From positions 1 to 64,000 of the forward strand of contig JAVWTD010000005.1 of NCBI GenBank assembly GCA_036667875.1: a stretch of DNA of 64,000 nucleotides, given 5' to 3'. This DNA is from CAJGDV01 sp036667875. GTDB taxonomy: Bacteria; Bacillota_I; Bacilli_A; RF39; UBA660. The notes below the pieces were generated by a model, which was not told where the DNA came from, did no database searches, and saw only the letters and a program-made list of their open reading frames with translations. Position numbers and translations under genes: made by a program. This document shows, one piece after another, positions 52,953 to 61,981 of the stretch. Positions within the stretch are counted from its first letter, which is position 1. Every line of letters starts with the position of its first letter.

Positions 52953-55067
52953 TTATTCTGAAGTTTCGTTACTAATAGGTGCTAATTCGAAGTCTACTGT
53001 TCTTGCTTCTTTTGATGCTCCTTTTACTTTTACATGTAACGAGTCTCCAAGACGATATATTTTTTTGGTTTTTTGTCCAATTAATGAGAATGTTGTTTCA
53101 TCAAAAATGAATCTGTCTCCTTTTAAATCGTCTATTTTTACAAGTCCTTCAATTAAATTTGGTAATTGAACGAATACTCCAAAGTTTACCACACTACTTA
53201 CTATTCCGTCAAATTCTTCTCCTATGTGTTTTTCCATATATTCTGCTATTTTCATTTCGTCTACTTCTCTTTCACATTCTACACTTGCTCTTTCTTTTTC
53301 AGAAGAGTGTTCTGTAAGTAATGGAAGTTTTTGTTCCCAGTAAGCAATTGTTTCTTTGGAAATATCATTTTTGAATAAATAAGTTCTTAATAGTCTATGA
53401 ACGGTAGTATCTGGGTATCTTCTAATTGGTGAAGTGAAATGTGTATAACATTTACTTGCTAAACCAAAGTGTCCAATATTATTTTTGTCATATACTGCTT
53501 TTTGCATTGTTCTTAATAATAATGCTGATAAGATATGAAATTCTTTTGTTTCTTTTAATTGTTCTAGTAAATTTTGCATGGCAATTGGTGTAATTTCTTT
53601 TACTTGACCATTTACTTTATATCCAAGCACTGCTATGAATTTTAAGAAATTTCCTATTTTTTCTTCATTTGGTACACCGTGAATACGATATACAAAAGGT
53701 AATTCCATAAAATAAATATGTGTTGCAACTGTTTCGTTTGCGGCTATCATAAAGTCTTCGATAAGTTTTTCTCCGAGACCTCTATCCCTTAGTACTACAT
53801 CTGTAACTTGTCCATCATCACCAACAATAAGTTTTGCTTCGTCGATTTCAAAGTCAATATAGCCTCTTTTAATTTTGTTTTTTCTAAGTCTTTTGGCAAT
53901 TTCTTCCATGTCTAGAAGTGCTTCTTTATATTCTTCATATCCTTCTGGTGTTTCTTTTCCTTCTAATATTTTATTAACATTTTTATAAGTCATTTGTTTT
54001 TTTGATTTTATGACACTTTCAAAAATATCATAATCAACTACGTCACCTTTTTCATTAATTTCCATTACACATGAGATTGCTAGTCTATCTGCATCTGGAT
54101 TAAGTGAGCAAATACCATTAGATAATTTTCTTGGTAACATTGGTATTACTCTATCTGCTAAGTAAACACTTGTTCCTCTTTCATAAGCTTCTTCATCTAG
54201 TTTTGTATTATCTTTTACATAATAACTTACGTCTGCTATATGTACTCCTAGTTTATAGTTGTTATTGTCTAGTTTTGTTACGCTTATTGCGTCGTCTATA
54301 TCTTTTGTGTCATCTCCATCAATTGTAAAGATTATTTCATTTCTTAGGTCTTTTCTATTTTTCATTTCTTCTTCGCTAACAAAATCTGGTAATTTTTCTG
54401 TTTCATCTATTACTTCTTTAGAAAATTCATCATTTATGCCATATTTTGCAGTTACTGATAAAATGTCAACTCCTGGGTCTGTTTTATGTCCTAAAATTCT
54501 TATTATTTCTCCGTTGTAATTATTATCTTTTAATTTTTCTTTTATTTTAACTAAAACTTTATGTCCTGGAATTGCACCTAATGAAAATTCTTTTGGAATA
54601 AAAATTGTTATACTTATTTTGTTTTCATCTAGTATAATCATACCTTTGTCGTCTTTGACAATATATTCTCCAACTAAATCATTTAAGTTTCTATCAACAA
54701 TTCTTATGATTCTTCCATCTAAATCTTTCTCGTTTCCACTTGTTATTTCAACTATAACTTTGTCTCCGTGGATTGCATTATTTGTTTTTGTGTGTGAAAT
54801 ATGAACATCTTCATCACCTTCAATGTCAACAAATCCAAATCCTTTTTTATTGCCTGTAAATGTACCAATTTTTAAATTAGAATTTTGAAATAATAGAAAT
54901 TTATCTTTTTTTGTACGATAAATCTTTAAACTATCTTCTAGAGCGTTTAATTCTTTTACTAAATCCTTTAAATCTTGGGTTGTTTTTAATCCTAAAATAT
55001 CGTATATATCATATACACTTTTAGCGTGGTCGTCTTTTTTTAATAATTCTAATATTTTTTCTTCCAT
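52953..55067 (-). CDS. rnr: Ribonuclease R
   Basis: The 704-residue exonuclease has N-terminal cold-shock domains (GTFTGNKKGFGFVDIEG), the RNB catalytic core with FTIDGDDTKDIDDAIS (acidic metal ligands), LPRKLSNGICSLNPDADRLA, HFTSPIRRYPDTTVHRL, and a C-terminal S1 domain (EFDGIVSSVVNFGVFVQLPN). It degrades structured RNA and is the partner of tmRNA in clearing non-stop mRNAs, matching its place upstream of smpB-ssrA. It is the conventional copy of two. Confidence 0.95.
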   Translation of the reverse strand: MEEKILELLKKDDHAKSVYDIYDILGLKTTQDLKDLVKELNALEDSLKIYRTKKDKFLLFQNSNLKIGTFTGNKKGFGFVDIEGDEDVHISHTKTNNAIHGDKVIVEITSGNEKDLDGRIIRIVDRNLNDLVGEYIVKDDKGMIILDENKISITIFIPKEFSLGAIPGHKVLVKIKEKLKDNNYNGEIIRILGHKTDPGVDILSVTAKYGINDEFSKEVIDETEKLPDFVSEEEMKNRKDLRNEIIFTIDGDDTKDIDDAISVTKLDNNNYKLGVHIADVSYYVKDNTKLDEEAYERGTSVYLADRVIPMLPRKLSNGICSLNPDADRLAISCVMEINEKGDVVDYDIFESVIKSKKQMTYKNVNKILEGKETPEGYEEYKEALLDMEEIAKRLRKNKIKRGYIDFEIDEAKLIVGDDGQVTDVVLRDRGLGEKLIEDFMIAANETVATHIYFMELPFVYRIHGVPNEEKIGNFLKFIAVLGYKVNGQVKEITPIAMQNLLEQLKETKEFHILSALLLRTMQKAVYDKNNIGHFGLASKCYTHFTSPIRRYPDTTVHRLLRTYLFKNDISKETIAYWEQKLPLLTEHSSEKERASVECEREVDEMKIAEYMEKHIGEEFDGIVSSVVNFGVFVQLPNLIEGLVKIDDLKGDRFIFDETTFSLIGQKTKKIYRLGDSLHVKVKGASKEARTVDFELAPISNETSE

Positions 55068-55100
55068 TTTATCACCATACTAATCATACTATAAATATTA

Positions 55101-55126
55101 AAAAAAATATAGCATTTGGCTATATT
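55101..55126 (-). terminator. Intrinsic terminator between the two rnr genes
   Basis: AATATAGC / GCTATATT stem with 5-nt loop followed by TTTTT on the minus strand. Confidence 0.75.
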
Positions 55127-57263
55127 ATTTTTTTGATTTTTTCTTTTTTTTGATTTTTTTGGGTTCTCTTTGTTCTAATCCTTTAATTACAAAATCGATT
55201 GTTCTGTCTTTTTTACAAGCATTTAAAACGATTATTGTTACTTTATCCCCTAGGGAAAAGCTTCTTTTTGTTGTTTCACCAATAAGTTTACAGTTTTGAC
55301 TATTATATGTATAGTTATCGTCACTAAGGCTTCTAATTGATACAAATCCTTCTACTAGGTTGTCTAATTCGACATAAAATCCATAAGAGTTTGTTTCTGT
55401 TATTATTCCTTCGTATTCTAATCCGATATTCTTTTCCATATATTCGGCTGTTTTCATTTTGTTGGCTTCTTTTTCACATGATGCTGCATTTCTTTCACTG
55501 TTTGATGCATATTCTGCTAATGTTGTTAAGTCTTTTTCTTTATTTATTGTTACAACTTGATTGTTATATATATTATCTTTAATTAATATATGATTCAGTA
55601 AGTCTCCTGATCTTCTTATTGGTGATGTTGTTTGACAATACGATGGGAGGGCTAATGCGAAGTGTCCTTTGTTTTCAGTACTATATACTGCTTTTGCCAT
55701 GCATTTTAAAAGTTCTCTTTCAAGTATTGTGTTGTTTTCTTTTGTTTTTATTGCATTTATTAGGGTTGCAATTTTTTTAGGGTCTTTATCATCTATTAAT
55801 GATGATAAGTTTTTATATCCTAGACTTGTTAGAAATGTTTTGAATTTTCTTAATCTTCTTTGGTTTGGCAAGTCATGGCTTCTATAGACGTGGCTTATTT
55901 CTTTTGATTCTTTTTTGAATTTGTCTAGAAATATGCTTGCGTTTGCTCCTGTTTCGACCATAAAATCTTCGATTAATTTTTCAGCTTCTCCACGGTATCT
56001 TAGGGATATGTTAGTTGGTTTTCCTAATTCGTTTACTTCGATTTTATTTTCTTGCATGTCAAAGTCTATACTTCCGGCTTGTTTTCTTTTTAAACGAAGT
56101 AGTTTTGAAATATAATTAAGTAGTTTTAATTCTTCTATATAATTTTCATAATTTTCTGGTATTTCATTATTTTCTATTACTTTGTTTACGTTTTTATAAG
56201 TCATTTGTATTTTAGATTTTATTATACTTTCTTTAGCGTCAAATGATAAAACATTACCTTCGTTATCAATTTCCATTATAAATGATAATGCTAGTCTTTC
56301 TTCATTTGGATTAAGAGAGCAGATTCCATTAGACAATTCTCTTGGTAACATTGGAATACTACTTCCTGGAATATATACGCTGGTTCCTCTTAGGGTTGCT
56401 TCTTTAAATAGTGCTGTTCCAGGTTTGACATAGTGACTTACATTGGCAATGTGTACACCTACTTGAAAATTATTGTTTGGTAATACTTTTACGGATATGG
56501 CGTCATCTATATCTTTTGTGTCATCACCATCTATTGTAAATATTTTTTCTTCTCTAAGGTCTAATCCACCTTTTTTAAGTATTTCTTCGATTTCTTCTTT
56601 TGTTACAAATGGTTTTATTTGGTTTACTTCTCTAATAACGTCTTTATTAAAGTCTTTATAAATACCATATTCGGTTGTTACTGATAGTAAATCAATATTT
56701 GGGTCATCTTTATGCCCTAGTATACTAATTAGTGATGCACTATAAGTGTTTTCGTTAATCATCTTATCAAGTTTTACGGATACTTTCATTCCATCTACTA
56801 AATTAGCGTTAGATATTATTACTTGATATATAAATTTTTTGTCATCTAATACTACATAACATTTTCCTTGTTTATTAACAATTTCTCCTACTTTTTGTTT
56901 GTTTTCGCGTTCTTTTATAAGTGCTATTTTGCCTGTGTTTTGTTCTTTGTTAAGAATTGTAACGGCAACTATATCTCCATTTATGGCTCCATTTAAGTTT
57001 TTAGTTTCTACTAGTATGTCTTTTTCTTCGTTTGTTTTTACGAATCCATAACCTTTTTTTGTAATTTGTAAAGTACCCTTTACATATTTGTTAGTGTTAA
57101 ATTTTGTAAACTTATTATTTTGTGTCTTTGTAATTTCAAGGTTGTTTGTTAGTTTTTCTAACAATCCTTCTGTAGTTTCTAAGTCTACTTTTAAATAAGT
57201 ACTGATTTCTTCTTTGCTTAAAGCATTGTTTTTGTTTAATAATTCTATAATATTTTTTTCCAT
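55125..57263 (-). CDS. RNase R-like paralog
   Basis: A 712-residue protein of the same architecture as the next gene: cold-shock domains (GTLQITKKGYGFVKTN), RNB core with FTIDGDDTKDIDDAIS, LPRELSNGICSLNPNEERLA, and S1 (EYEGIITETNSYGFYVELDN), ending in a basic tail (KKIKKKKKSKK). The acidic residues are intact, but the normally invariant HFTSPIRRY-x-D block reads QTTSPIRRSGD, with the His and Tyr lost. It may have altered activity or substrate. It has its own terminator, so it is expressed separately from the first copy. Confidence 0.88.
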   Translation of the reverse strand: MEKNIIELLNKNNALSKEEISTYLKVDLETTEGLLEKLTNNLEITKTQNNKFTKFNTNKYVKGTLQITKKGYGFVKTNEEKDILVETKNLNGAINGDIVAVTILNKEQNTGKIALIKERENKQKVGEIVNKQGKCYVVLDDKKFIYQVIISNANLVDGMKVSVKLDKMINENTYSASLISILGHKDDPNIDLLSVTTEYGIYKDFNKDVIREVNQIKPFVTKEEIEEILKKGGLDLREEKIFTIDGDDTKDIDDAISVKVLPNNNFQVGVHIANVSHYVKPGTALFKEATLRGTSVYIPGSSIPMLPRELSNGICSLNPNEERLALSFIMEIDNEGNVLSFDAKESIIKSKIQMTYKNVNKVIENNEIPENYENYIEELKLLNYISKLLRLKRKQAGSIDFDMQENKIEVNELGKPTNISLRYRGEAEKLIEDFMVETGANASIFLDKFKKESKEISHVYRSHDLPNQRRLRKFKTFLTSLGYKNLSSLIDDKDPKKIATLINAIKTKENNTILERELLKCMAKAVYSTENKGHFALALPSYCQTTSPIRRSGDLLNHILIKDNIYNNQVVTINKEKDLTTLAEYASNSERNAASCEKEANKMKTAEYMEKNIGLEYEGIITETNSYGFYVELDNLVEGFVSIRSLSDDNYTYNSQNCKLIGETTKRSFSLGDKVTIIVLNACKKDRTIDFVIKGLEQREPKKIKKKKKSKK

Positions 57264-57328
57264 TCTACCTCACCCTTAATGTTATAATACCTTATTTTGT
57301 AGATAAAAGAAAGAAAAAAACCTATTAT

Positions 57329-58396
57329 TCAATAAGTTTCCTTGATTTCGTCAATTTCACACATGTTTAAGGAATCAAAGCGTTTAGTTATTTTACTTGT
57401 TGTAGTATGTATTTCTTTTACATCACTTGAAACTGTTTCTATGCTTCTATATAATTTATCCCAGCGTTCTTTGTATCTTCTAAACTCTAATCCTAGTAGG
57501 TTTAGTTCTTGATGTATAATATTAGCGTGTTTATCTCTTTCAATATTTTTAACAATTACTTGAATTGTTGTAAGGGTACTTATTAATGTAGTTGGACTTG
57601 TGATCCAAACACGTTTTTTATAAGAATAGGAAATTATATCGGGGTAGTAAGCATTTATAGTTGCAAATATTGCTTCTGCTGGAAGAAACAAGATTGCTTG
57701 GTCTGAAGTTACATTTGGAATTATATATTTATCGTGAATAGCGTCAATGTGTTTTTTCATGTCTGTTGCAAATTGTTTTTCGGCGTGTTCCCTTATTTCT
57801 TGACTATTTTTTTTGTCCATCATTCTTTGATAATTTTCGAGTGGGAATTTTGAGTCTATTCCTATAGTTCCTAGTGGTGATGGTGCAAATAATGCTGCAT
57901 CTACTATAGTATTATTAGGTAGACTATATTGCATTTTATATAGTTTATTGTTGTTTTCTCCAAATATATTTACTAGAATATTTTTAAGATTTACTTCACC
58001 AAATATTCCTCTTGTTTTTTTATCTGTTAATATACTTTGTAGAGAGATAATATCGTTAGATAGGTTATCGATTTTCTTTTGAGCTTCATCTATTTTAGTT
58101 AATCTTTCTAAAACATTATTAAAAGTTTTGTTTGTTTTTTCAAAGTTTTGGTCTATTCTTTCGTTTACACGATCATCTATTTGTCTTAGTTTATCTTCTA
58201 TTTTATCGTTTAATTTTGTAAAGTCTTCGTTTAGTTCTTTGGTTATAGTTGAATTGAATAAACCTAATTCTTTTATTGTATTTGTTTCTAATCTTCCTAA
58301 TCTTTCTGTAATGTTTGTTTCGTTTATATTTTTAGTGATTGATATTATTACTAATATTAAAATTAATATTAAAAGTCCAATTATTATATAATCCAT
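57329..58396 (-). CDS. rmuC: DNA recombination protein RmuC
   Basis: A 355-residue protein with an N-terminal membrane helix (about 3-22), a coiled coil (about 30-120) and the RmuC nuclease-like domain: TRGIFGEVNLKNIL, GTIGIDSKFPLENYQRM, AILFLPAEAIFATI. The D-x-K of a restriction-like fold is visible in IDSKFP. It limits illegitimate recombination. It starts 12 bp after the VTT-domain gene stop, so the two are likely co-transcribed. Confidence 0.92.
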   Translation of the reverse strand: MDYIIIGLLILILILVIISITKNINETNITERLGRLETNTIKELGLFNSTITKELNEDFTKLNDKIEDKLRQIDDRVNERIDQNFEKTNKTFNNVLERLTKIDEAQKKIDNLSNDIISLQSILTDKKTRGIFGEVNLKNILVNIFGENNNKLYKMQYSLPNNTIVDAALFAPSPLGTIGIDSKFPLENYQRMMDKKNSQEIREHAEKQFATDMKKHIDAIHDKYIIPNVTSDQAILFLPAEAIFATINAYYPDIISYSYKKRVWITSPTTLISTLTTIQVIVKNIERDKHANIIHQELNLLGLEFRRYKERWDKLYRSIETVSSDVKEIHTTTSKITKRFDSLNMCEIDEIKETY

Positions 58397-58407
58397 TTCA
58401 TGTCCTC

Positions 58408-58995
58408 CTAATCTATTTTATATTTTTTCATTATTTGTTTAGATACAATATATGCTATTAATAATAGTGTTAGTAGTTGTAGTATCACAAATGGGTCTGA
58501 TACGCTTTCAAGAAAAGTTGTTCCTATAAATCCCCAAAAGTATACTATTATTAGTTTGGATATTAGTATTGATGCTATGAATTTTTTGGCATCTATTTTT
58601 GATAATCCTGCTGCAATATTAATTGCGAAAGCAGGCATGAAAGGCATTGATATAATTAAAACAAAGTTTGGTAAACTGATTTTATTTATTATTTTCATGA
58701 TTTTTTTTATGGTTTTTGCTTGTTCTGATTTTTTTTCAAATGGTTCTCTTAATCCTTTTCTTACTATATAGAAAGATAGGAAACATCCTAGACATGTTGC
58801 TATCCATGATATGGTAAATCCTATGAAATTTCCGAATAAGAGCATGTTTAGAGCAATAAAGACTGCTAGGGGTAGAATAGGTATCATTGATTCTAATACA
58901 ATGACTGACATGCCTATTATTAGGCTTAGAATTTGTGGCGATGAACTTTCTAATTCTTTTAAATTTTCTATAATTGTATTTATGATTTCCTGCAT
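58408..58995 (-). CDS. VTT-domain (TVP38/TMEM64, DedA-like) membrane protein
   Basis: A 195-residue protein of about five hydrophobic helices with the VTT-domain features: GNFIGFTISWIATCLGCFLSFYIVRKG (the small-residue re-entrant motif) and MPFMPAFAINIAAGLSKI. Family members help scramble or flip lipids or act in envelope homeostasis; the exact substrate is unknown. It heads a unit with rmuC. Confidence 0.85.
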   Translation of the reverse strand: MQEIINTIIENLKELESSSPQILSLIIGMSVIVLESMIPILPLAVFIALNMLLFGNFIGFTISWIATCLGCFLSFYIVRKGLREPFEKKSEQAKTIKKIMKIINKISLPNFVLIISMPFMPAFAINIAAGLSKIDAKKFIASILISKLIIVYFWGFIGTTFLESVSDPFVILQLLTLLLIAYIVSKQIMKKYKID

Positions 58996-59037
58996 TTTTT
59001 TATCTCCTCATTATTATGATACCACAAAAAAGAAATA

Positions 59038-59544
59038 TTAAGAAAATATTTCTTTCATGTCTAAAATTTGGTCTAATTTATCTAAAACTATGAATCCTTT
59101 TCCGTTCATTTTTGGTGAGAATCTAATGGCTATTCCGCCTTTTTCTTTCCATTCTGTAAGATTTCCAGCATAGTCATCAATTAAAATTGAATTATTAACG
59201 TGTACCATGTCTGTTTTAGATAATTCTCTAGGTACCGGTATTATTGTTATGTCTTTAAAATATTTTCTAATATATTTTATTTTGTGTATTGCTTCATTAA
59301 GTGAGTTTACATGGGTTAGGATTGTAACTTCAAATAGTTCGCTTTCTAATATTCTTTTTATTGAATTAATTCCATCGTTAATTATTGAGGATCTTTTTAA
59401 TAGATTATCCCAATCTAAGTTGGAATAAAATTTCTTGATTGCATTTATATCTGTTTGATCTATTTCTTCTCTTTTCATGTCTTCGTAACTGATTTCTATT
59501 GTGTTCATAATAACTCCATCGAAGTCAATATATAGATTTTTCAT
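59038..59544 (-). CDS. HAD-superfamily 5'-nucleotidase-like protein
   Basis: A 168-residue protein with the HAD motif I IDFDGVI (DxDGV), a motif II-like LTHVNSL, a lysine in PRELSKTDM and motif III LIDDYAGNL, closest in style to 5'(3')-deoxyribonucleotidases. ATG 59544 follows AGGAGGAAA; the extension to 59598 is upstream of that site. The substrate is unknown. Confidence 0.82.
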   Translation of the reverse strand: MKNLYIDFDGVIMNTIEISYEDMKREEIDQTDINAIKKFYSNLDWDNLLKRSSIINDGINSIKRILESELFEVTILTHVNSLNEAIHKIKYIRKYFKDITIIPVPRELSKTDMVHVNNSILIDDYAGNLTEWKEKGGIAIRFSPKMNGKGFIVLDKLDQILDMKEIFS

Positions 59545-59599
59545 GTTTTTCCTCCTAAATGTAAAATAATTATAATACAAATTATATGATATAGTCAAT

Positions 59600-59623
59600 A
59601 AAAAAATAGTCTTTTGACTATTT
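59600..59623 (-). terminator. Intrinsic terminator of infC-rpmI-rplT
   Basis: AAATAGTC / GACTATTT stem with 4-nt loop and following TTTT on the minus strand; it overlaps the rplT stop. Confidence 0.8.
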
Positions 59624-60169
59624 TAATGAATCTATTAATTCTGCTTTTTTCATAGTAGAAGCACCTTTTACGTTTTTAGCTTTTGCCATTTCACGTAATT
59701 CAGCAACTGTTAATGATGTTAAATCTTTTTTAACTTCTTTTTTTGCTGTAACTTTAACTTCTTTTTTAGGAGCTTCAACTTCTTTTTTAGGAGCTTCAAC
59801 TTCTTTTAAATTACCACTTAAAGCTTCATTAGCTAATTTTACTAATTCTGCAAATGCAGGCATGTTTTGAATAGCTAATTCACTTAACATTTTTCTATTG
59901 ATTTCAATTCCAGCAATACTTAATCCATTGATGAATTTTGAATAACTTATGTCATTTTCACGACATGCAGCATTAATTCTTGTAATCCATAATTTTCTGA
60001 AATCTCTTTTCTTTTGTTTTCTATCTCTATAAGCATATTTACCTGAATGCATAACTTGTTCGTTAGCAGTCTTATATAATCTATGTTTACTTCCAAAATA
60101 TCCTTTGGCTTGTTTTAAAACTTTTTTGTGACGGGCACGACTAATTGTACCACCTTTAACTCTTGGCAT
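59618..60169 (-). CDS. rplT: Ribosomal protein L20 with C-terminal SAP/Rho-N-like extension
   Basis: Residues 1-118 are normal L20 (MPRVKGGTISRARHKKVLK, GSKHRLYKTA, AYRDRKQKKRDFRKLWI). The protein then continues to 183 residues, with two EAPKKEV repeats, a basic linker, and SLTVAELREMAKAKNVKG...KKAELIDSL, which looks like a SAP or Rho-N-type helix-extended-loop-helix domain. L20 is usually about 118 residues. It assembles the 50S subunit and represses its own operon in related bacteria; the extension is an added nucleic-acid-binding module of unknown effect. Confidence 0.93.
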   Translation of the reverse strand: MPRVKGGTISRARHKKVLKQAKGYFGSKHRLYKTANEQVMHSGKYAYRDRKQKKRDFRKLWITRINAACRENDISYSKFINGLSIAGIEINRKMLSELAIQNMPAFAELVKLANEALSGNLKEVEAPKKEVEAPKKEVKVTAKKEVKKDLTSLTVAELREMAKAKNVKGASTMKKAELIDSLK

Positions 60170-60194
60170 AATATTCCTCCTTAAATCTTACTTA

Positions 60195-60383
60195 TTATAT
60201 AATGTTTTTTAATCTTTTGAAGTCTGAATTATTTAATTCTGATTGGCTTCTTCCACCTCTATTTGAAGCAGCATTATTTTTTCCTGTGTTATGTCTTGTT
60301 CCTGGATGACCTATTTTAATTGATCCACCTGAACGTACATTTAATACTTTTTTTGTTCCTTTATGTGTTTTTAATTTTGGCAT
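60195..60383 (-). CDS. rpmI: Ribosomal protein L35
   Basis: A 62-residue basic protein with the family start MPKLKTHKGTKK and later RRSQSELNNSDFKRLKNII. Placed between infC and rplT as usual. Confidence 0.96.
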   Translation of the reverse strand: MPKLKTHKGTKKVLNVRSGGSIKIGHPGTRHNTGKNNAASNRGGRSQSELNNSDFKRLKNII

Positions 60384-60393
60384 AATAATCCTC

Positions 60394-60924
60394 CTATTTT
60401 TCTTTTTTCGGTATTAGTATCATATTCATGTAACGACCTTCTAATTTAGGTTGTTGCTCAATTTCTGCAATTTCTCCAACTGCGTTTGCAAAACGAAGTA
60501 AAACATCTTTACCTAATTCAGGATGAGCCATTTCTCTACCTCTAAATTTCATAGATACTTTGATTTTATGACCCTTTTCTAAGTACTTACTAGAATTTTT
60601 AACACGAGTATTAAAATCGGCGATATCGATTGTTACTGATAAACGATATTCTTTTAATTCTAAATTTGTTTCTCTTTGTTTTTTCAAGTTTTCTTTATTT
60701 TTTTTCTTTGTTTCATACTTATGTTTATTATAATCCATTATTTTACATACTTGTGGATTACCTGTTTGATTGATAAGTACTAAATCAAATCCTGCATAAG
60801 TTGCAAGCGTTTGTGCATCCTTAATATTCTTAAGGCCTAGTTGTTCTCCATTTGGACCAATAACTAATACTTCTTTTGCTCTGATCTGTTCATTAATCAA
60901 CAAATCTTTTCCTTTAACTGCTAT
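60394..60924 (-). CDS. infC: Translation initiation factor IF-3
   Basis: The family body is clear: LLINEQIRAKEVLVIGPNGEQLG, the linker, and the C-terminal domain VSMKFRGREMAHPELG. No ATG lies at a suitable point. The best start is ATA 60924, six bases after GGAGGT, giving MAVKGKDLLINEQ after initiator decoding. This fits the known use of rare codons (AUU, AUA-type) at infC for IF-3 self-control. An upstream in-frame GTG at 60966 precedes the ribosome site and would add 14 unlikely residues. The gene is first of infC-rpmI-rplT. Confidence 0.9.
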   Translation of the reverse strand: MAVKGKDLLINEQIRAKEVLVIGPNGEQLGLKNIKDAQTLATYAGFDLVLINQTGNPQVCKIMDYNKHKYETKKKNKENLKKQRETNLELKEYRLSVTIDIADFNTRVKNSSKYLEKGHKIKVSMKFRGREMAHPELGKDVLLRFANAVGEIAEIEQQPKLEGRYMNMILIPKKEK

Positions 60925-60966
60925 ACGAACACCTCCAATAAAAAAGTGAATACGAATAGTATCCAC

Positions 60967-61080
60967 CTAAATAACCTTATAAATATATTACATTAGTAAT
61001 ATTTATTTTGGCATTTACCCACGACTATTCGTCATCGGGTGAGAAGTGGAAACTTCTTCTTTCCTTTTTGTATATTTACA
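60967..61080 (-). promoter_or_regulatory. Leader of infC-rpmI-rplT operon
   Basis: On the minus strand the leader contains AGAAGAAG-TTTC-CACTTCTC, then ACCCGATGACGA-ATAG-TCGTGGGT, and a third element TATTACTAATG-TAATATA. Such stacked hairpins are expected for an IF-3/L20-type autoregulatory leader, though I cannot assign it to a known RNA family by eye. Confidence 0.55.
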
Positions 61081-61109
61081 ATTATACTAATATTTATATT
61101 GTTTGTCAA
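61081..61109 (-). promoter_or_regulatory. Promoter of infC-rpmI-rplT operon
   Basis: TTGACA (61104-61109) and TATAAT (61081-61086) on the minus strand, 17-bp spacer: a consensus sigma-A promoter. Confidence 0.88.
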
Positions 61110-61115
61110 CCAAAA

Positions 61116-61877
61116 TTATACTTTTTTTATCTCATTTTGTACTTTTTGTTCATTTTTTGCAAGAAATGATACTATTTTGTCATAATTTTCTTTATATTTT
61201 AATAAAATCATTCTTTCTTTTTCATATTGTTTGATCATATTTTCTTGTTCATTACATTTATGTTCAAGTTTTGACTTGTCTGATTCAAGATTATTTATCA
61301 TATCGTTTTGTTCATTATTTTGATATTGTAGTGTGTCTACATCATCATTTAATTTTTTTATTGTTCTTGTTTGGCTATCAATTGTTTTGTCTTTGGCTTC
61401 ATTAGCTTCTATAAGCATATTAATTTTTGTTATTGCGTAATTAGCACCATCTTCTACGATGTTTTCTTCTTTTGTTTCATAAGATCCTAAAGGTAATGTA
61501 TCAATAATTTCTATTTCTTTCATTTTGTCTTCTCCTTTTTTACCTTTTAAGTTAGTAATGTAAGAACTGTATTTTCCTAATTCAAAAACTCTTGTGAAAA
61601 CTACTTTATCTGGAACGTTTAATATTTCAGCACTTTTTTTTATACTTTTTCCATTATCTATGTAGGTTTGATAGAATTTTTGGTCATCTGGTATCAGAAA
61701 ATTTGCGATAAAAATTTCTCTCATTTCGTCATTTTCAAAATTCTTTTTTTGCACTTGTTCTGTAACTAATTTATCTTTTTCTAATGCTTCTAGTTGTTCT
61801 ACATTAAATTTTTTATGTTCTTGGATTGCTAATTTTTTTAGTTCTTTATATTTTTCTTCTGTTAATTTTGTTCCCAT
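61116..61877 (-). CDS. ImmA/IrrE-like C-terminal region with coiled coil, metallopeptidase motif absent
   Basis: A 253-residue cytoplasmic protein. Residues 55-105 read FIANFLIPDDQKFYQTY then KSIKKSAEILNVPDKVVFTRV, like the part of ImmA/IrrE proteins that follows the active site (ANxFLIP, then a helical VP/VS-x-x-V-x-R segment). However, the HExxH zinc motif that should precede it is missing. Residues 160-250 form a coiled coil. It has no close neighbours in the same unit; the infC promoter lies just downstream. A regulatory or scaffolding protein is plausible; the family call is tentative. Confidence 0.5.
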   Translation of the reverse strand: MGTKLTEEKYKELKKLAIQEHKKFNVEQLEALEKDKLVTEQVQKKNFENDEMREIFIANFLIPDDQKFYQTYIDNGKSIKKSAEILNVPDKVVFTRVFELGKYSSYITNLKGKKGEDKMKEIEIIDTLPLGSYETKEENIVEDGANYAITKINMLIEANEAKDKTIDSQTRTIKKLNDDVDTLQYQNNEQNDMINNLESDKSKLEHKCNEQENMIKQYEKERMILLKYKENYDKIVSFLAKNEQKVQNEIKKV

Positions 61878-61944
61878 ACTATAACCTCTTTCATAATTAC
61901 AGCCTACTTATAATATACTATAATAAAATATTTAAATCAATAGC

Positions 61945-61974
61945 AAAAAAAAAGTTAAGATTATTTTTAACTTT
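61945..61974 (-). terminator. Intrinsic terminator after efp
   Basis: AAAGTTAA / TTAACTTT stem with 8-nt loop followed by a T-run on the minus strand, immediately after the efp stop. Confidence 0.78.
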
Positions 61975-61981
61975 TTAATAC

